Positions 25,524 to 36,373 of a stretch of 64,000 bases of DNA are shown here, in pieces. The position numbers and the translations under genes are program-made. Source of the stretch: Vallitaleaceae bacterium (GTDB taxonomy: Bacteria; Bacillota; Clostridia; Lachnospirales; Vallitaleaceae); NCBI GenBank assembly GCA_028277605.1, contig JANQFZ010000046.1, positions 62,001-126,000 on the forward strand, read 5' to 3'. Within the stretch, counting starts at the first letter, position 1. Each line of letters begins with the position of its first letter. Below the pieces are notes generated by a model. That model ran no database searches and was not told the DNA's origin. It saw nothing but the letters and a program-made list of their open reading frames with translations.

Positions 25524-25831
25524 AGGATTAAGCTAATCATGAGTTTTGTATTATTACAAGTTTATTTATGATTACAAACCTTTACCTGTTTGACTAATTT
25601 ACCTTATATTACCTATTAGAATAGATAGAATGCGTCAGAATACTAAGCCTTTATAAAACTTATATTATATAGGTTTAGCTTATATAATAATAATTGTGTT
25701 AAAAGTAAAGAACAATTTTAAACCAATTGCTATAGTATCAATAAATAGCATATGTTAAAAATGTAATCTTTGACTTAGGTTTCTCAAGGTGACATTATCA
25801 CAATTTAACAACACAAAATTTGTAATTATAC

Positions 25832-25859
25832 TTGCATTTCTTGTTAGATATGTTATAAT
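25832..25859 (+). promoter_or_regulatory. SigA-type promoter of smpB
   Basis: TTGCAT (25832-25837), 16-nt spacer, TATAAT (25854-25859), about 50 nt before the start codon. Confidence 0.75.
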
Positions 25860-25910
25860 GTGATTTACGGCGTTTCGTGCCTAGATATCAACCATTTGGG
25901 GTGTTCTATT

Positions 25911-26372
25911 ATGAAGTCAAATTACAAGTTAATAGCCCAAAACAAGAAAGCCAGACATAACTATTTTATTGAAGGAACTTATGAGGCTGGAATTGCACTT
26001 GCAGGCACAGAGGTAAAATCTCTTAGAATGGGAAAGTGTAGCTTAAAAGAAAGCTTTATAAAATCTGAAAATGGGGAATTATTTATTTATAATATGCATA
26101 TTAGTCCCTATGAAAAAGGTAATATATTTAATAAAGATCCTTTAAGAATAAGAAAGCTGCTTCTTCATAGGTACGAAATTAATAAAATCCAAGGGGCTGT
26201 TAGCCAGAAGGGATTTACAGTCGTTCCTTTAAAGGTTTATTTAAAAGGCAGCTTAATAAAGGTTGAAATAGGTCTAGCAAAAGGTAAGAAGCTTTATGAT
26301 AAGCGTCAAGATATTGCTAAAAAGGATCAACGTCGTCAAGCAGAAAAACAATTTAAAATAAAGAATCTCTAA
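25911..26372 (+). CDS. smpB: SsrA-binding protein SmpB
   Basis: The 153-residue protein is of usual SmpB length. The N-terminal core is [20 protein letters not shown] followed by [18 protein letters not shown]. It then has SPYEKGN and [12 protein letters not shown], and ends in the basic tail [20 protein letters not shown] that enters the ribosomal mRNA channel. SmpB delivers alanyl-tmRNA to stalled ribosomes for trans-translation. The ATG at 25911 is preceded by GGGGTG. An in-frame upstream ATG at 25860 overlaps the promoter and is excluded. The tmRNA gene follows about 100 bp downstream from its own promoter. Confidence 0.96.
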   Translation: MKSNYKLIAQNKKARHNYFIEGTYEAGIALAGTEVKSLRMGKCSLKESFIKSENGELFIYNMHISPYEKGNIFNKDPLRIRKLLLHRYEINKIQGAVSQKGFTVVPLKVYLKGSLIKVEIGLAKGKKLYDKRQDIAKKDQRRQAEKQFKIKNL

Positions 26373-26381
26373 CAACTACCA

Positions 26382-26410
26382 TTGTCATTTAAGATTTTTT
26401 ATACTATAAT
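26382..26410 (+). promoter_or_regulatory. Promoter of the tmRNA gene
   Basis: TTGTCA (26382-26387), 17-nt spacer, TATAAT (26405-26410). The start would be near 26417, about 50 nt before the mature 5' end, consistent with RNase P processing. Confidence 0.7.
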
Positions 26411-26468
26411 AGTTGAGTTGGACTTAAAGAGTCATCCTCATAGATTGATTCTTTATTCATAATAACTT

Positions 26469-26821
26469 GGGGGTGTACTGGTTTCGACGGGGACATTTGA
26501 AGTTGGAGGAGCCATCCGCAGTTTCTGGGGCTGCGTCATCAACCTGGAACATAATTATAAACGCAAACGAAGATAATTACGCTTTAGCAGCTGCTTAAAG
26601 CTGCTTGTCTCACCTTGGTAACCCGCAACTAGGGATGAGGCATCAACTTAGCGGGGCACTTCGCTTTCGACGCTCCTAGAAAGTGGAAGAACTTAGAGAG
26701 CTACTAAAGTCTAAAGCCTGTCGTTAGGCGTTAGATAGAGGGAATGTTAAAGTAACGACTGTGATGGGAGATACTCTGATGGATGAGTTTTCGGACGGGG
26801 GTTCGATTCCCCCCACCTCCA
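26469..26821 (+). ncRNA. ssrA: Transfer-messenger RNA (tmRNA)
   Basis: The 353-nt RNA has 5' GGGGGTGTACTGGTTTCGAC and the T-arm GGTTCGATTCC at the 3' end. The acceptor stem pairs GGGGGTG with CACCTCC, including one G-U pair. The tag reading frame at 26563-26598 encodes ANEDNYALAAA and a TAA stop. The 3' CCA is not encoded (the discriminator A is followed by TTC), so it must be added by nucleotidyltransferase. With SmpB it rescues stalled ribosomes and tags the incomplete proteins for proteolysis. It sits just downstream of smpB, as in many Firmicutes. Confidence 0.97.
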
Positions 26822-26868
26822 TTCTATATAAGAGGAAAAGTAATACTAATTCATCAATATCAAATTTT

Positions 26869-26898
26869 ATCTATTCCGTAGTGAATAGATTTTTTATT
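26869..26898 (+). terminator. Rho-independent terminator of ssrA
   Basis: ATCTATTC (26869-26876) pairs with GAATAGAT (26883-26890), followed by TTTTTATT. Confidence 0.85.
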
Positions 26899-26901
26899 AT
26901 T

Positions 26902-26945
26902 AAGGGCTGTTCTTGCTATAGTGATAGATAGCAGTAACAGCCCTT
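26902..26945 (-). terminator. Terminator of the aldo/keto reductase gene
   Basis: AAGGGCTGTT pairs with AACAGCCCTT, with an inner TGCTAT/ATAGCA stem. Read leftward it is followed by a TAATAATAAAAAA stretch. It lies back to back with the ssrA terminator. Confidence 0.65.
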
Positions 26946-27015
26946 AAATTATCTCTTATCCTATTTTTACTTTATTAATACTTAATAATTGAATATGTGA
27001 GTTTACTGATGTATT

Positions 27016-27957
27016 TTAGAGTACTTGCTCTATTTTTTTCATATCCTCACTCGTTAATTCAATATCTCCACCACAAATAACACCTTCTACCTGCTTTTCA
27101 GTACGCATTCCAACAATAGCGGCTGTTACAGCAGGGTTTTGTAGCGCCCATGCAATGGCTACCTCAGCGGTTTGGCAGTTTTTTTCTTTTGCAATATTAC
27201 TCATAGTTTCAACTACTCTCAAGTGTTTGGTTATCTTAGGTTCTTTAAAATCTGCTGATTTTTTCCGCCAATCATCATCTGCTAATCCTTGAATACGCTC
27301 ACGTGTCATTTTACCAGTTAATAAGCCAGAACCCATTGGTGAGTAAGCAATAACTCCAATATGGTTGTTACTACAATAGGGCAAACTATCGTTTTCAACC
27401 TCTCTAGCAATAGCGTTATATTTTGGCTGTAAGCTGGTGATAGGTGCAATTGTACTGACACGTTCCATTTGCTCTACAGAAAAGTTAGAAACACCTAGAT
27501 ATCTCACCTTACCCTCTTTCACCATCTTATTCATTTCTTCCCATGCTTCTTCTATCTGTTCCTCTGGATTTGGCCAATGAATCTGATATAAATCAATGCA
27601 CTCAATATCCAGCCTTTTCAAGCTATCAACAACCTCTTCTCTTACACTTTCTGCCGTTAAGTTATGTATGGCATGTCCCTTATCATTCCATCTAAAACCA
27701 CACTTTGTAAATATATAGGGCTGATAGGAAGTTTGCTTTAAAGCTCGACCGATAACCTCCTCACTATGACCAAGACCATAAACAGGCGCTGTATCTATCC
27801 AGTTGACTCCTCGCTCTAATGCACAATGAATCGTCTTAATAGAGTCTTGATCTTCTTGTACACCCCAGCCCCATTCCCAGCTGCCTCCTATTGCCCAAGC
27901 ACCTAGTCCAATGCTTGTAATTGCCAAGTCGCTTTGACCTAAAACTTGTTTTTTCAC
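27016..27957 (-). CDS. Aldo/keto reductase
   Basis: The 313-residue (beta/alpha)8 oxidoreductase contains IGLGAWAIGG near residue 15, GVNWIDTAPVYGLGHSEEVIG with the catalytic Asp and Tyr (Asp/Tyr of the Asp-Tyr-Lys-His tetrad), FTKCGFRW with the Lys, and DLYQIHWPNP with the His. C-terminal AIVGMRTEKQVEG matches the nucleotide-binding end of the family. I chose a GTG start at 27957 because GGAGGGAG lies about 5 nt upstream. An upstream in-frame start at 27996 lacks a ribosome site. The substrate is not predictable. It is monocistronic, between ssrA and rnr. Confidence 0.9.
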   Translation of the reverse strand: MKKQVLGQSDLAITSIGLGAWAIGGSWEWGWGVQEDQDSIKTIHCALERGVNWIDTAPVYGLGHSEEVIGRALKQTSYQPYIFTKCGFRWNDKGHAIHNLTAESVREEVVDSLKRLDIECIDLYQIHWPNPEEQIEEAWEEMNKMVKEGKVRYLGVSNFSVEQMERVSTIAPITSLQPKYNAIAREVENDSLPYCSNNHIGVIAYSPMGSGLLTGKMTRERIQGLADDDWRKKSADFKEPKITKHLRVVETMSNIAKEKNCQTAEVAIAWALQNPAVTAAIVGMRTEKQVEGVICGGDIELTSEDMKKIEQVL

Positions 27958-28139
27958 TAGTTCTCCCTCCAGATAAGGGTTATTCCATAAAAGCAAGCTA
28001 GATTATTTCTATATTTAATATAAGTATTGAACTTATTGATGTACAATATCTTGGATATTAACTACTATTTTTATGGATTAACCTACTAATATTTTTATAT
28101 ATTTTTGAACTCTAATCTATTATAGCGTTGTATTCAGTA

Positions 28140-30260
28140 CTAAGCCAGCTCAAAATCTATGGTTCTTTCAATTTTATTCGCTTTTACTACCTTTATCTCT
28201 ACTTGGTCTCCCAAACGATAGACTTTATCTGTTCTTTCTCCAACAAAGATATGCTGTTCACTATCATAGATATAGTAATCATCATCTAAAGCATGTACAT
28301 GAATTAAACCTTCAACCGTATTTGGAAGCTCTACATACATTCCCCAGTTGGTAACACCAGAAATAACACCAGTAAAAGTTTCTCCAATATGCTTTTCCAT
28401 GTATTCTACCTTTTTCAGCTTGTCTGTTTCCCTTTCTGCCTCTACAGCAATACGCTCATTATCAGAACACCGTTTAGCAACAGAGGGTAATAAAGCCTGA
28501 TAGTTTGCAAGTCTTTCTCCTATCAACTGACCATGAAGATTCTCTTTAATAATCCTGTGTATTTGAAGGTCAGGATAACGTCGGATTGGAGATGTAAAAT
28601 GGCAATAATACTGTGTAGCAAGCCCAAAATGTCCATCATTCGTGGTTGTATACCTAGCCTGTTTCATAGATCTTAAGGCTAATCGGCTAATGATTACCTC
28701 TTCTTGCTTTCCTTCCACGTCTATCAAAAGTTTTTGAATCTGTTTAGGATGTATCTCACCCTTTCCTTTCATATGGTATCCAAAGTTATAGATAAATTGT
28801 CCTAAATTTTGAATCTTTTCGTGATCGGGTTCTTCATGTGTTCTATAAACAAAGGGTAATTCCTGCCAATAAAAATTTTCTGCAATGGTTTCATTACACA
28901 GAAGCATAAATTCCTCAATAATCTTAGTGGCTACATTTCTATCATATGGCATTATCTCAATTGGTTCACCCTTTTCATTAAGCTTGATTTTAGATTCGGG
29001 AAAATCAAAATTAATCGAACCTCTTACCTTTCTTTTCTTTCTTAGCTTTGCGGCTAAGGTTTGCATATGAATTAACATAGACACAAGTTCTTTATACTCT
29101 TGTAGCAAGTTGTCATCTCTATCCTCTAATATTTTCTTAACAATCGTATAGGATAATCGTCGATTAACGTGAATTACTGACTCAACGATCTGATGATTTA
29201 ATACATTTCCCTGCTCATTGATATTCATAAGACAGCTTAAAGCCAGCCTATCTTCTCCTGCATTTAAAGAGCAGATACCATTTGACAGTTTATGAGGCAG
29301 CATTGGAATAACTCTATCAACCAAGTATACACTAGTTCCACGTTTAAGCGCTTCTTTATCTAATGGAGAGCCTTCCGTTACATAGTGCGTGACATCTGCT
29401 ATATGCACACCTAATGTGTAGCTTCCATTTTCATGGCACTCTATCGTAATGGCATCATCGAGATCCTTGGCATCTTCACCATCAATGGTAACGGTTTGCA
29501 GGTGTCTTAAATCCAATCGTCCTTCTTTACTCTTTTCATCGACTTCTAAAGGGATATCATTTAGAGCCTTCATAACATCCTTAGGGAATTCAGTAGGCAG
29601 ACGAAAGCTTTTAATAATAGCAAGTATATCTGTATCCGGGTCATTGATATGACCAAGGATTTCAACAACTTTTCCCTCTGGATTACGTCTATCGTTACCA
29701 AAATTCTGTATTTTAACAACGACTTTATGTCCTGACACGGCACCCATACTATCCGCTTTTGCGATAAAAATATCTTTCACAAATTTTCTATTATCTGGTA
29801 TAACAAAACCGAAGCTTTTATTTTTATCGTAGGTTCCTATTATCTCTTTTTTACCTCTTTCAATAATATGCAGGACTTCTCCTTCTTGTCGTTTACCAGA
29901 TGAAACTTTTCGAATCAGTTTGATAGCTACTTTATCCTCATGGAGCGCACCATTTACAAATGGTATAGGTATGAAGATGTCATTATCTGCATTTTCTATC
30001 TCTACAAATCCATACCCCCTAGGATGAGCAATAAATCGTCCGACAAGAATATTAATCTGTTCAGGTGTAGAGAACTTACCCCTTTTCGTTTTAACTATTT
30101 TACCTTCATGGATAAGATCCTCCATGAGCTGATTTAGAATATCCCTCTCTTTAGCTGGAATATTTAAAACCATAGCAATTTCTTTTATTTTCATTGGCTT
30201 ATAGTCTTTATGGTTCATAAGATCTAATAAAACCATTTTTCTTTCTTCTGTTTTTATCAT
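28140..30260 (-). CDS. rnr: Ribonuclease R
   Basis: The 706-residue exoribonuclease has an N-terminal winged-helix region, two cold-shock/OB domains (GRFIAHPRGYGFVEIENADNDIFIP; IGTYDKNKSFGFVIPD), and the RNB catalytic domain with TIDGEDAKDLDDAITIE (acidic metal ligands). It also has ADVTHYVTEGSPLDKEALKRGTSVYL and HFTSPIRRYPDLQIHR, then a C-terminal S1 domain (GVISGVTNWGMYVELPNTVEGLIHV). It degrades structured RNA 3'-5' and takes part in trans-translation mRNA decay. The start is the ATG at 30260, with GGAG 9 nt upstream. The usual secG-rnr-smpB-ssrA order is disturbed here: two surface-protein genes separate it from secG, and smpB-ssrA are on the other strand. Confidence 0.96.
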   Translation of the reverse strand: MIKTEERKMVLLDLMNHKDYKPMKIKEIAMVLNIPAKERDILNQLMEDLIHEGKIVKTKRGKFSTPEQINILVGRFIAHPRGYGFVEIENADNDIFIPIPFVNGALHEDKVAIKLIRKVSSGKRQEGEVLHIIERGKKEIIGTYDKNKSFGFVIPDNRKFVKDIFIAKADSMGAVSGHKVVVKIQNFGNDRRNPEGKVVEILGHINDPDTDILAIIKSFRLPTEFPKDVMKALNDIPLEVDEKSKEGRLDLRHLQTVTIDGEDAKDLDDAITIECHENGSYTLGVHIADVTHYVTEGSPLDKEALKRGTSVYLVDRVIPMLPHKLSNGICSLNAGEDRLALSCLMNINEQGNVLNHQIVESVIHVNRRLSYTIVKKILEDRDDNLLQEYKELVSMLIHMQTLAAKLRKKRKVRGSINFDFPESKIKLNEKGEPIEIMPYDRNVATKIIEEFMLLCNETIAENFYWQELPFVYRTHEEPDHEKIQNLGQFIYNFGYHMKGKGEIHPKQIQKLLIDVEGKQEEVIISRLALRSMKQARYTTTNDGHFGLATQYYCHFTSPIRRYPDLQIHRIIKENLHGQLIGERLANYQALLPSVAKRCSDNERIAVEAERETDKLKKVEYMEKHIGETFTGVISGVTNWGMYVELPNTVEGLIHVHALDDDYYIYDSEQHIFVGERTDKVYRLGDQVEIKVVKANKIERTIDFELA

Positions 30261-30355
30261 CTTTAACATCTCCAACTATTTTCTTAGGATATTCTATAGT
30301 TTTCTTATAAAGCAATGATTTTATACTATAGGTAGTTTAGTTTAAATGATCAGAC

Positions 30356-33028
30356 TTACGTTAGGTCTGGAAGCGCTTCAGGTAATTCTACTATTATTTC
30401 TTCAGTTACTTCATTTCCAGCTGCATCCTTTGCATATATGGTGAAAGGTGTCTCTTCTTCATCAGATTTTATTATAGTAAAATAGCCTTTAACACTATAT
30501 TTTTCATCTATTTCTTTTTCTTCTAAAGGAGTTTTAGTTGCATCCTTGATGGTTGTTTCATTATAACTTCCTTGCGCACATTGATGTTCTGAAATAAATG
30601 CTCCCTCTGATTCTATAGTCACTATAACCTTTGTTTGTTGTTCAAAAATATTCTTTTCTTGACTTATAGAAATAGTAGGTGGTGTATTATCAATATAGCT
30701 AATAGTTAATTTTTCTTCTGATGTTATGTTTTCAGAGTTACCGTTACAATTAGCTTTTTCTATACCAATTCGATAGTCGTTGTTATAATCAAAACCTTCC
30801 TTTGGTATTTCCCTTGTCATTAAAACCTCATAGTCACCAGCAGGTAAAGGGCTATCTCCATTATAAATAATATGGTATTTATCATCGCTTATTTTATTAA
30901 TACTAAATCCATCTATCAATTGATCCAATGCATTGACTGTTTTGTCATGTTTATAAACATTTCCAATACCAGCTATATCTGGTAAATCATCCTCAATAAC
31001 TAAAGAAAAGGTGTCAAAGTTATTTAATGTCGTAAATATTACTTTTACTGGAAAAGGATCAGATTCATTATAATGCAAGTCATAATCAAGTTCTGTCTCG
31101 CTTTTATCATTTACCGTTAACACCTTAATATCTCTTACCGTCTGTGCATCAAAATTTATAGTCTTGTCTACTACTGGACTATTATAATTTAATGATGCAT
31201 TTATGGTAATTTTACTCTCATTTAGTGTCATGCCTGGTTGACCTTCTCTTAGCCCATAGCCTGAAGGTATAGATAACCTTATGGTGTAGTCATCTGTTGG
31301 TAACTGAACGACTATTTTACCATCACTATCTGTTACAATCGTTTGATTATAGCCCGTTTTATCTCCTGTTATGGTTATCGCTTCATTGGCTATTCCACAC
31401 GCCAAATCATGATCTATAAGAGTAATATTAACTTCACCTTTGCGTACACGGACAATATTTTCTGCCATATTCTCCAGCTTGTTATCAAAAAGGACTTCAT
31501 TGAGGTCGGCTAATACATAATCTAAATCATGTACAAAAGTATAATGTCCTTCCTTCAAACAGGTTAATACTAAGGGTATGTCTTTTTCCCATGTTTCTGA
31601 TGATGGGAGTACATATTCTTCCTGTATAGTAGAATTAAGAGTATTATCTTGAATTGTCCACGTAGAGGATTCTGATATGGAAAAAGCATCCGATAACTGA
31701 GCATCCATCAGCTTCTTTGTATAAGTACCCATCCAGATTTTCTTAAATTTAAACGGAGCATGGTTGGTGAACTCTAATGTGTGAGTAATCTCGGCAGTAT
31801 CTCCTACCAAATATCCTGTAAAATCGTTATAATTATCATTGATTACACATGGTAGATTATCTAAAGGCGGTATGTCTACATAATAGTCTTCAATATCCTT
31901 TTTCTGATTATGCTCCACGTCATCATCATAAGTTAGGTAATTCTCATCACTGACAGCAACGTGCTTCATTCCTGTTGGATAATAATCGTCCTTTACCCTT
32001 ATCTTAAATTTAAATTGTTTAATCTCTTCGCCTAGTGTTCCAATATGCCATTTGACTTGTTGTTGACCGTTTTCTGTTGTTAATACCTCTGCATTGACCC
32101 CTTCTGGTAAGCTTCCATCCACTATTTCAAATGCTTCATTTAATGTTTCGGTTAGTATAGCGTTGGTTCCAACATAATTTAAATTCTGAGAGATGGAATC
32201 TAAAATACTGCTTAATTGGTCTAAGGTACCAGCATCATAATAACCTCCATTTTGAGATTGCCTTAATGTATCCTGCGCCACAGCTTTTGTAGAGGACTGA
32301 CTAACACCTTCAAAGTAACCAATGGTAAAAACTACGGCATTTTTCATAGCTTCTTTTGCTGCATTGATGGCTCTATTAGTATTGGTATTGTGACTACTAG
32401 GATAATTGTTATTCTCATCTTGATTTGTTCCTCCCCTTGTTGCTACACCATCTGTAAAGAGTACGATAGTATCTACTGAATGGTTATTGTTCAGTTTATT
32501 ATCTTCTAAAATGGTTTGATTTGCCAATTTAAAACCAGCTTTAATATTCGTTGCTCCCGACCAATAATCAAAATGATCATATTTATATTTGTGACCATTC
32601 CAATAATAATCATAAATGTATCTAACCTTACTAATGGCATCATCTTTGTTGTTACAATATCTCCAGTTATGCTCCTTTGAAGCATCACTACCAAAGCTTA
32701 GTATCCCAATTCGCGTATTGGGTCTATCCTCATAAACATCCTTAATAAATTGAATAACCTGCTGCCTAACACTCTTGGCAACCGGAGCACGGTCATCGTC
32801 TAAAAAGAGCATACTATTGGATCTATCTAGAACAATTAATAAATCCACTTCACTCTGCTTAGGCTTGCTTTCTATTGAATATGTCACCTCAAACACTCTG
32901 TTCTCATCGGTCGGTTCCACTGTTTTATGAATAGTAATAGCATCATCTGCAGCAAAGCTTATGAGACTTAGATGAAAAGTCATGATTAAACTAGATATTA
33001 TGCTAAATAAAAGATTTGTCTTTCTCAT
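30356..33028 (-). CDS. Large secreted vWA-domain surface protein
   Basis: The 890-residue protein has a signal peptide (MRKTNLLFSIISSLIMTFHL...SFA). The von Willebrand A domain (about residues 60-300) has an intact MIDAS, VLDRSNSM (Asp68, Ser70, Ser72), and the later LFTDGVATRGG. The remainder looks like beta-rich repeats: a prealbumin/CNA-B-like segment DHDLACGIANEAITITG with IVVQLPTDDYTIRL near residue 600, and Ig-like regions. There is no LPxTG-plus-hydrophobic anchor at the C-terminus, so attachment is unclear. It probably binds a surface or matrix ligand through a metal ion. An AAGGGG site lies 7 nt before the ATG at 33028. A hairpin sits in the upstream leader. Confidence 0.88.
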   Translation of the reverse strand: MRKTNLLFSIISSLIMTFHLSLISFAADDAITIHKTVEPTDENRVFEVTYSIESKPKQSEVDLLIVLDRSNSMLFLDDDRAPVAKSVRQQVIQFIKDVYEDRPNTRIGILSFGSDASKEHNWRYCNNKDDAISKVRYIYDYYWNGHKYKYDHFDYWSGATNIKAGFKLANQTILEDNKLNNNHSVDTIVLFTDGVATRGGTNQDENNNYPSSHNTNTNRAINAAKEAMKNAVVFTIGYFEGVSQSSTKAVAQDTLRQSQNGGYYDAGTLDQLSSILDSISQNLNYVGTNAILTETLNEAFEIVDGSLPEGVNAEVLTTENGQQQVKWHIGTLGEEIKQFKFKIRVKDDYYPTGMKHVAVSDENYLTYDDDVEHNQKKDIEDYYVDIPPLDNLPCVINDNYNDFTGYLVGDTAEITHTLEFTNHAPFKFKKIWMGTYTKKLMDAQLSDAFSISESSTWTIQDNTLNSTIQEEYVLPSSETWEKDIPLVLTCLKEGHYTFVHDLDYVLADLNEVLFDNKLENMAENIVRVRKGEVNITLIDHDLACGIANEAITITGDKTGYNQTIVTDSDGKIVVQLPTDDYTIRLSIPSGYGLREGQPGMTLNESKITINASLNYNSPVVDKTINFDAQTVRDIKVLTVNDKSETELDYDLHYNESDPFPVKVIFTTLNNFDTFSLVIEDDLPDIAGIGNVYKHDKTVNALDQLIDGFSINKISDDKYHIIYNGDSPLPAGDYEVLMTREIPKEGFDYNNDYRIGIEKANCNGNSENITSEEKLTISYIDNTPPTISISQEKNIFEQQTKVIVTIESEGAFISEHQCAQGSYNETTIKDATKTPLEEKEIDEKYSVKGYFTIIKSDEEETPFTIYAKDAAGNEVTEEIIVELPEALPDLT

Positions 33029-33083
33029 AATTATCCCCCTTTTCGTAAGCGTCCTATCTATCTCAATGGTACATAAAATAAAA

Positions 33084-33109
33084 AGGTTCGTCAATAGCGA
33101 AACCTTTGT
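33084..33109. other. Hairpin in the leader between the vWA and SLH genes
   Basis: AAAGGTTCG pairs with CGAAACCTTT (one bulge). T-rich sequence follows on both strands. It lies in front of both divergent genes and cannot be an ordinary end-of-gene terminator for either. It could be an attenuator of the vWA gene. Confidence 0.4.
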
Positions 33110-33208
33110 TTTTATGTAAAGTTTAATAGGATTTCCTGAGTGTATTGCAATTGTATTATATATTTTTTATAATAAGAACTAACACAAGATAAGATAGGAG
33201 TGAGTAAG

Positions 33209-34414
33209 ATGAGGATAAAGAGAATGTGTATCATTGCTTTTATAAGCTTATTAATAATACGACCATCTGTTATAGCGAAAGATATAGCTTTTAAGGATGT
33301 CACTAAGCAGGAATGGTATTATGAAGATTTACAACGACTTATACAATATAGTATCATTAACGGTTTCCCTGATGGAACCTTTAGGGGGAACCAGCCTCTG
33401 AACCTTGATGAATTTATAAAAACTGTAGCAGTAATCCATGATTGTTTCATAGATTCTAACTCAGATTATTGGGCGCAAGGCTATATTCAAAAAGCTTTTG
33501 AACTTGAATGGCTAAATCATACCTATCCTACATCAATGAACCAAACCGTCTATAATCGACCTGTCAGTAGATATGAAATTGTAGAAATCATTTCACGCAC
33601 CATTCATGATGAGGAACTATCACCTAATTATGATACTTATTCACTTTATATACAAGACTTTAACGAAATACCAGAGCAATATAAACCCTATGTATTGAAA
33701 GCTTATGCTAATGGGTATATGCTTGGATATCCTGATGGAACATTTCAAGGGAATCAAACACTAACCCGTGCTGAAGGAACTGCACTTCTGTTAAGACTTC
33801 TTAAACCTACAGAAAGAGTTATCCCTATGAAGCCATCTATAAAAGTGCTTCAAAAAGAACTTTTTAAAAATACTCGAGATACCCAATTTATAAGTCATGA
33901 TGTTGTTAAATATAAAGATAACCAACTGTATTATCAAGATGAAACTGATACATGGATAAGTATAAAAGATACCAATATATACCCATGTTTTCAAGCCGCT
34001 TCTGAGGAATTATTAACCACTTATTTAGAGTATGCTAAATCACATCATTTAAAAGACCAAATATTCGCAGGATATGGTTATGGAACTTATAGTATTGGTT
34101 TACTGAGTACCGATGATTATTGTCCATTTATTGTACGATTGACAGATCATTCATCAGATATTTCTTTAACTGTTAATACTTTATATGAGAACAATGATGA
34201 ATTTCTATCTGAGAATTATACAGCATTATTAAAACAGTTTACAGATACTTTTTTTGATCAAGACAGTGAAAAAATAATGGAGCTTATATTAAAAGAGTAT
34301 AATAAACAAGAAAAAGAAATGGGCTATGAAAATACAGTTTATTGGGATAAGTACCAATTTAAGATTGTTAAAAATGATTTTGGTATGGACATGTTAATAG
34401 ATATGGATTATTAG
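33209..34414 (+). CDS. S-layer homology (SLH) domain protein
   Basis: The 401-residue protein has a signal peptide (MRIKRMCIIAFISLLIIRPSVIA). Three SLH modules follow: FKDVTKQEWYYEDLQRLIQY with GFPDGTFRGNQPL; a divergent second near YWAQGYIQKAFELEWL; and a third with YVLKAYANGYMLGYPDGTFQ and NQTLTRAEGTALLLRL. SLH domains bind pyruvylated secondary wall polymers. The C-terminal 180 residues are unique and of unknown role. The start is the ATG at 33209, with AGGAG 8 nt upstream, rather than the GTG inside the ribosome site. It is divergent from the vWA surface protein, and the two could act together on the cell surface. Confidence 0.9.
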   Translation: MRIKRMCIIAFISLLIIRPSVIAKDIAFKDVTKQEWYYEDLQRLIQYSIINGFPDGTFRGNQPLNLDEFIKTVAVIHDCFIDSNSDYWAQGYIQKAFELEWLNHTYPTSMNQTVYNRPVSRYEIVEIISRTIHDEELSPNYDTYSLYIQDFNEIPEQYKPYVLKAYANGYMLGYPDGTFQGNQTLTRAEGTALLLRLLKPTERVIPMKPSIKVLQKELFKNTRDTQFISHDVVKYKDNQLYYQDETDTWISIKDTNIYPCFQAASEELLTTYLEYAKSHHLKDQIFAGYGYGTYSIGLLSTDDYCPFIVRLTDHSSDISLTVNTLYENNDEFLSENYTALLKQFTDTFFDQDSEKIMELILKEYNKQEKEMGYENTVYWDKYQFKIVKNDFGMDMLIDMDY

Positions 34415-34427
34415 TTATTAAAAAAGC

Positions 34428-34477
34428 GGCTGTCTTACAACGCATCTTCTCTCTAGAAAAAGCATTGTAAAACAGCC
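34428..34477. terminator. Bidirectional terminator between the SLH gene and secG
   Basis: A 16-bp stem with two mismatches (GGCTGTCTTACAACGC against GCATTGTAAAACAGCC) is flanked by A-rich and T-rich runs on the two sides. Confidence 0.7.
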
Positions 34478-34487
34478 TCTTTTCATA

Positions 34488-34724
34488 TTAGACTAAAACT
34501 AATGCAACAGACAGTATAATAAATAATGCAGCACTAATCTTAGTTAATTTCCCTAATGATCCTTGCATAGAGCGTGCTTTATTTTTACCCCAGTAACTTT
34601 CAGCTGCACCACCTATAGCACCTGATAAGCCAGCAGTTTTCCCTTTTTGCATAAGGACAACTGTTATTAGAAATAAGCAATTCAGTATATATAATATTTT
34701 CAAAATAACGGATAATGCGCCCAC
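34488..34724 (-). CDS. secG: Protein translocase subunit SecG
   Basis: The 78-residue membrane protein has two hydrophobic helices (about residues 4-24 and 57-77) joined by the conserved loop VLMQKGKTAGLSGAIGGAAE. This is the standard SecG layout and length. It is an auxiliary subunit of the SecYEG channel. The start is GTG, with AGGAGGTGAA just upstream. It follows the eno gene by about 300 bp on the same strand, a neighbourhood known from B. subtilis. Confidence 0.95.
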   Translation of the reverse strand: MGALSVILKILYILNCLFLITVVLMQKGKTAGLSGAIGGAAESYWGKNKARSMQGSLGKLTKISAALFIILSVALVLV

Positions 34725-34980
34725 AGCTTCACCTCCTAAATCAACATTAATAGTTTAGCATAAAGTATAAGGGTATTCAAGATTTTTTTAATTTGAGGTT
34801 CATTTTTTACCCTATAACTAAGAATTCTGTTTGACTTTCGTAATCTGTAATTAAAGGTTATAAGAATAAATAAAGAATAGGCTGATAGAAATTATTCTAG
34901 TAAAGATAGGATAAAATAAGGGCAATAAGAAGTTCAGTGAAAAAAGACTTCTAGCAACTTCTATTGAAAATGTAGTTAAT

Positions 34981-35010
34981 AAAAGTGCCTATCGTAAAGA
35001 AGGCACTTTT
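34981..35010 (-). terminator. Terminator of the glycolytic operon
   Basis: Perfect 10-bp stem AAAAGTGCCT/AGGCACTTTT just after eno. Read leftward the stem ends in TTTTATTAA. Confidence 0.85.
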
Positions 35011-35028
35011 ATAATTAATATTTTCTAA

Positions 35029-36366
<1,338 letters not shown>

Positions 36367-36373
36367 TTATAAT

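Larger units (their letters stand above)
25239..25910. other. Long divergent intergenic region with repeated ATTACRTAA motifs
   Basis: This region lies between the CAP gene (-) and smpB (+). It contains a 24-bp near-repeat (25297-25320 and 25395-25418, 21 of 24 identical) carrying ATTACGTAA/ATTACATAA. A third, inverted copy (TTATGTAAT) is at 25442-25450. It also holds a candidate small RNA (25438-25523) and the smpB promoter. Nothing else was recognised. Confidence 0.5.

Noticed and set aside
30356-30400. LPxTG-like sorting signal at the end of the vWA protein
   Set aside because: The end reads ALPDLT with no following hydrophobic segment or basic tail.
32506-32694. A 62-codon minus-strand frame inside the vWA gene
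   Set aside because: Out-of-frame shadow with Met/Ile-rich composition and no ribosome site.
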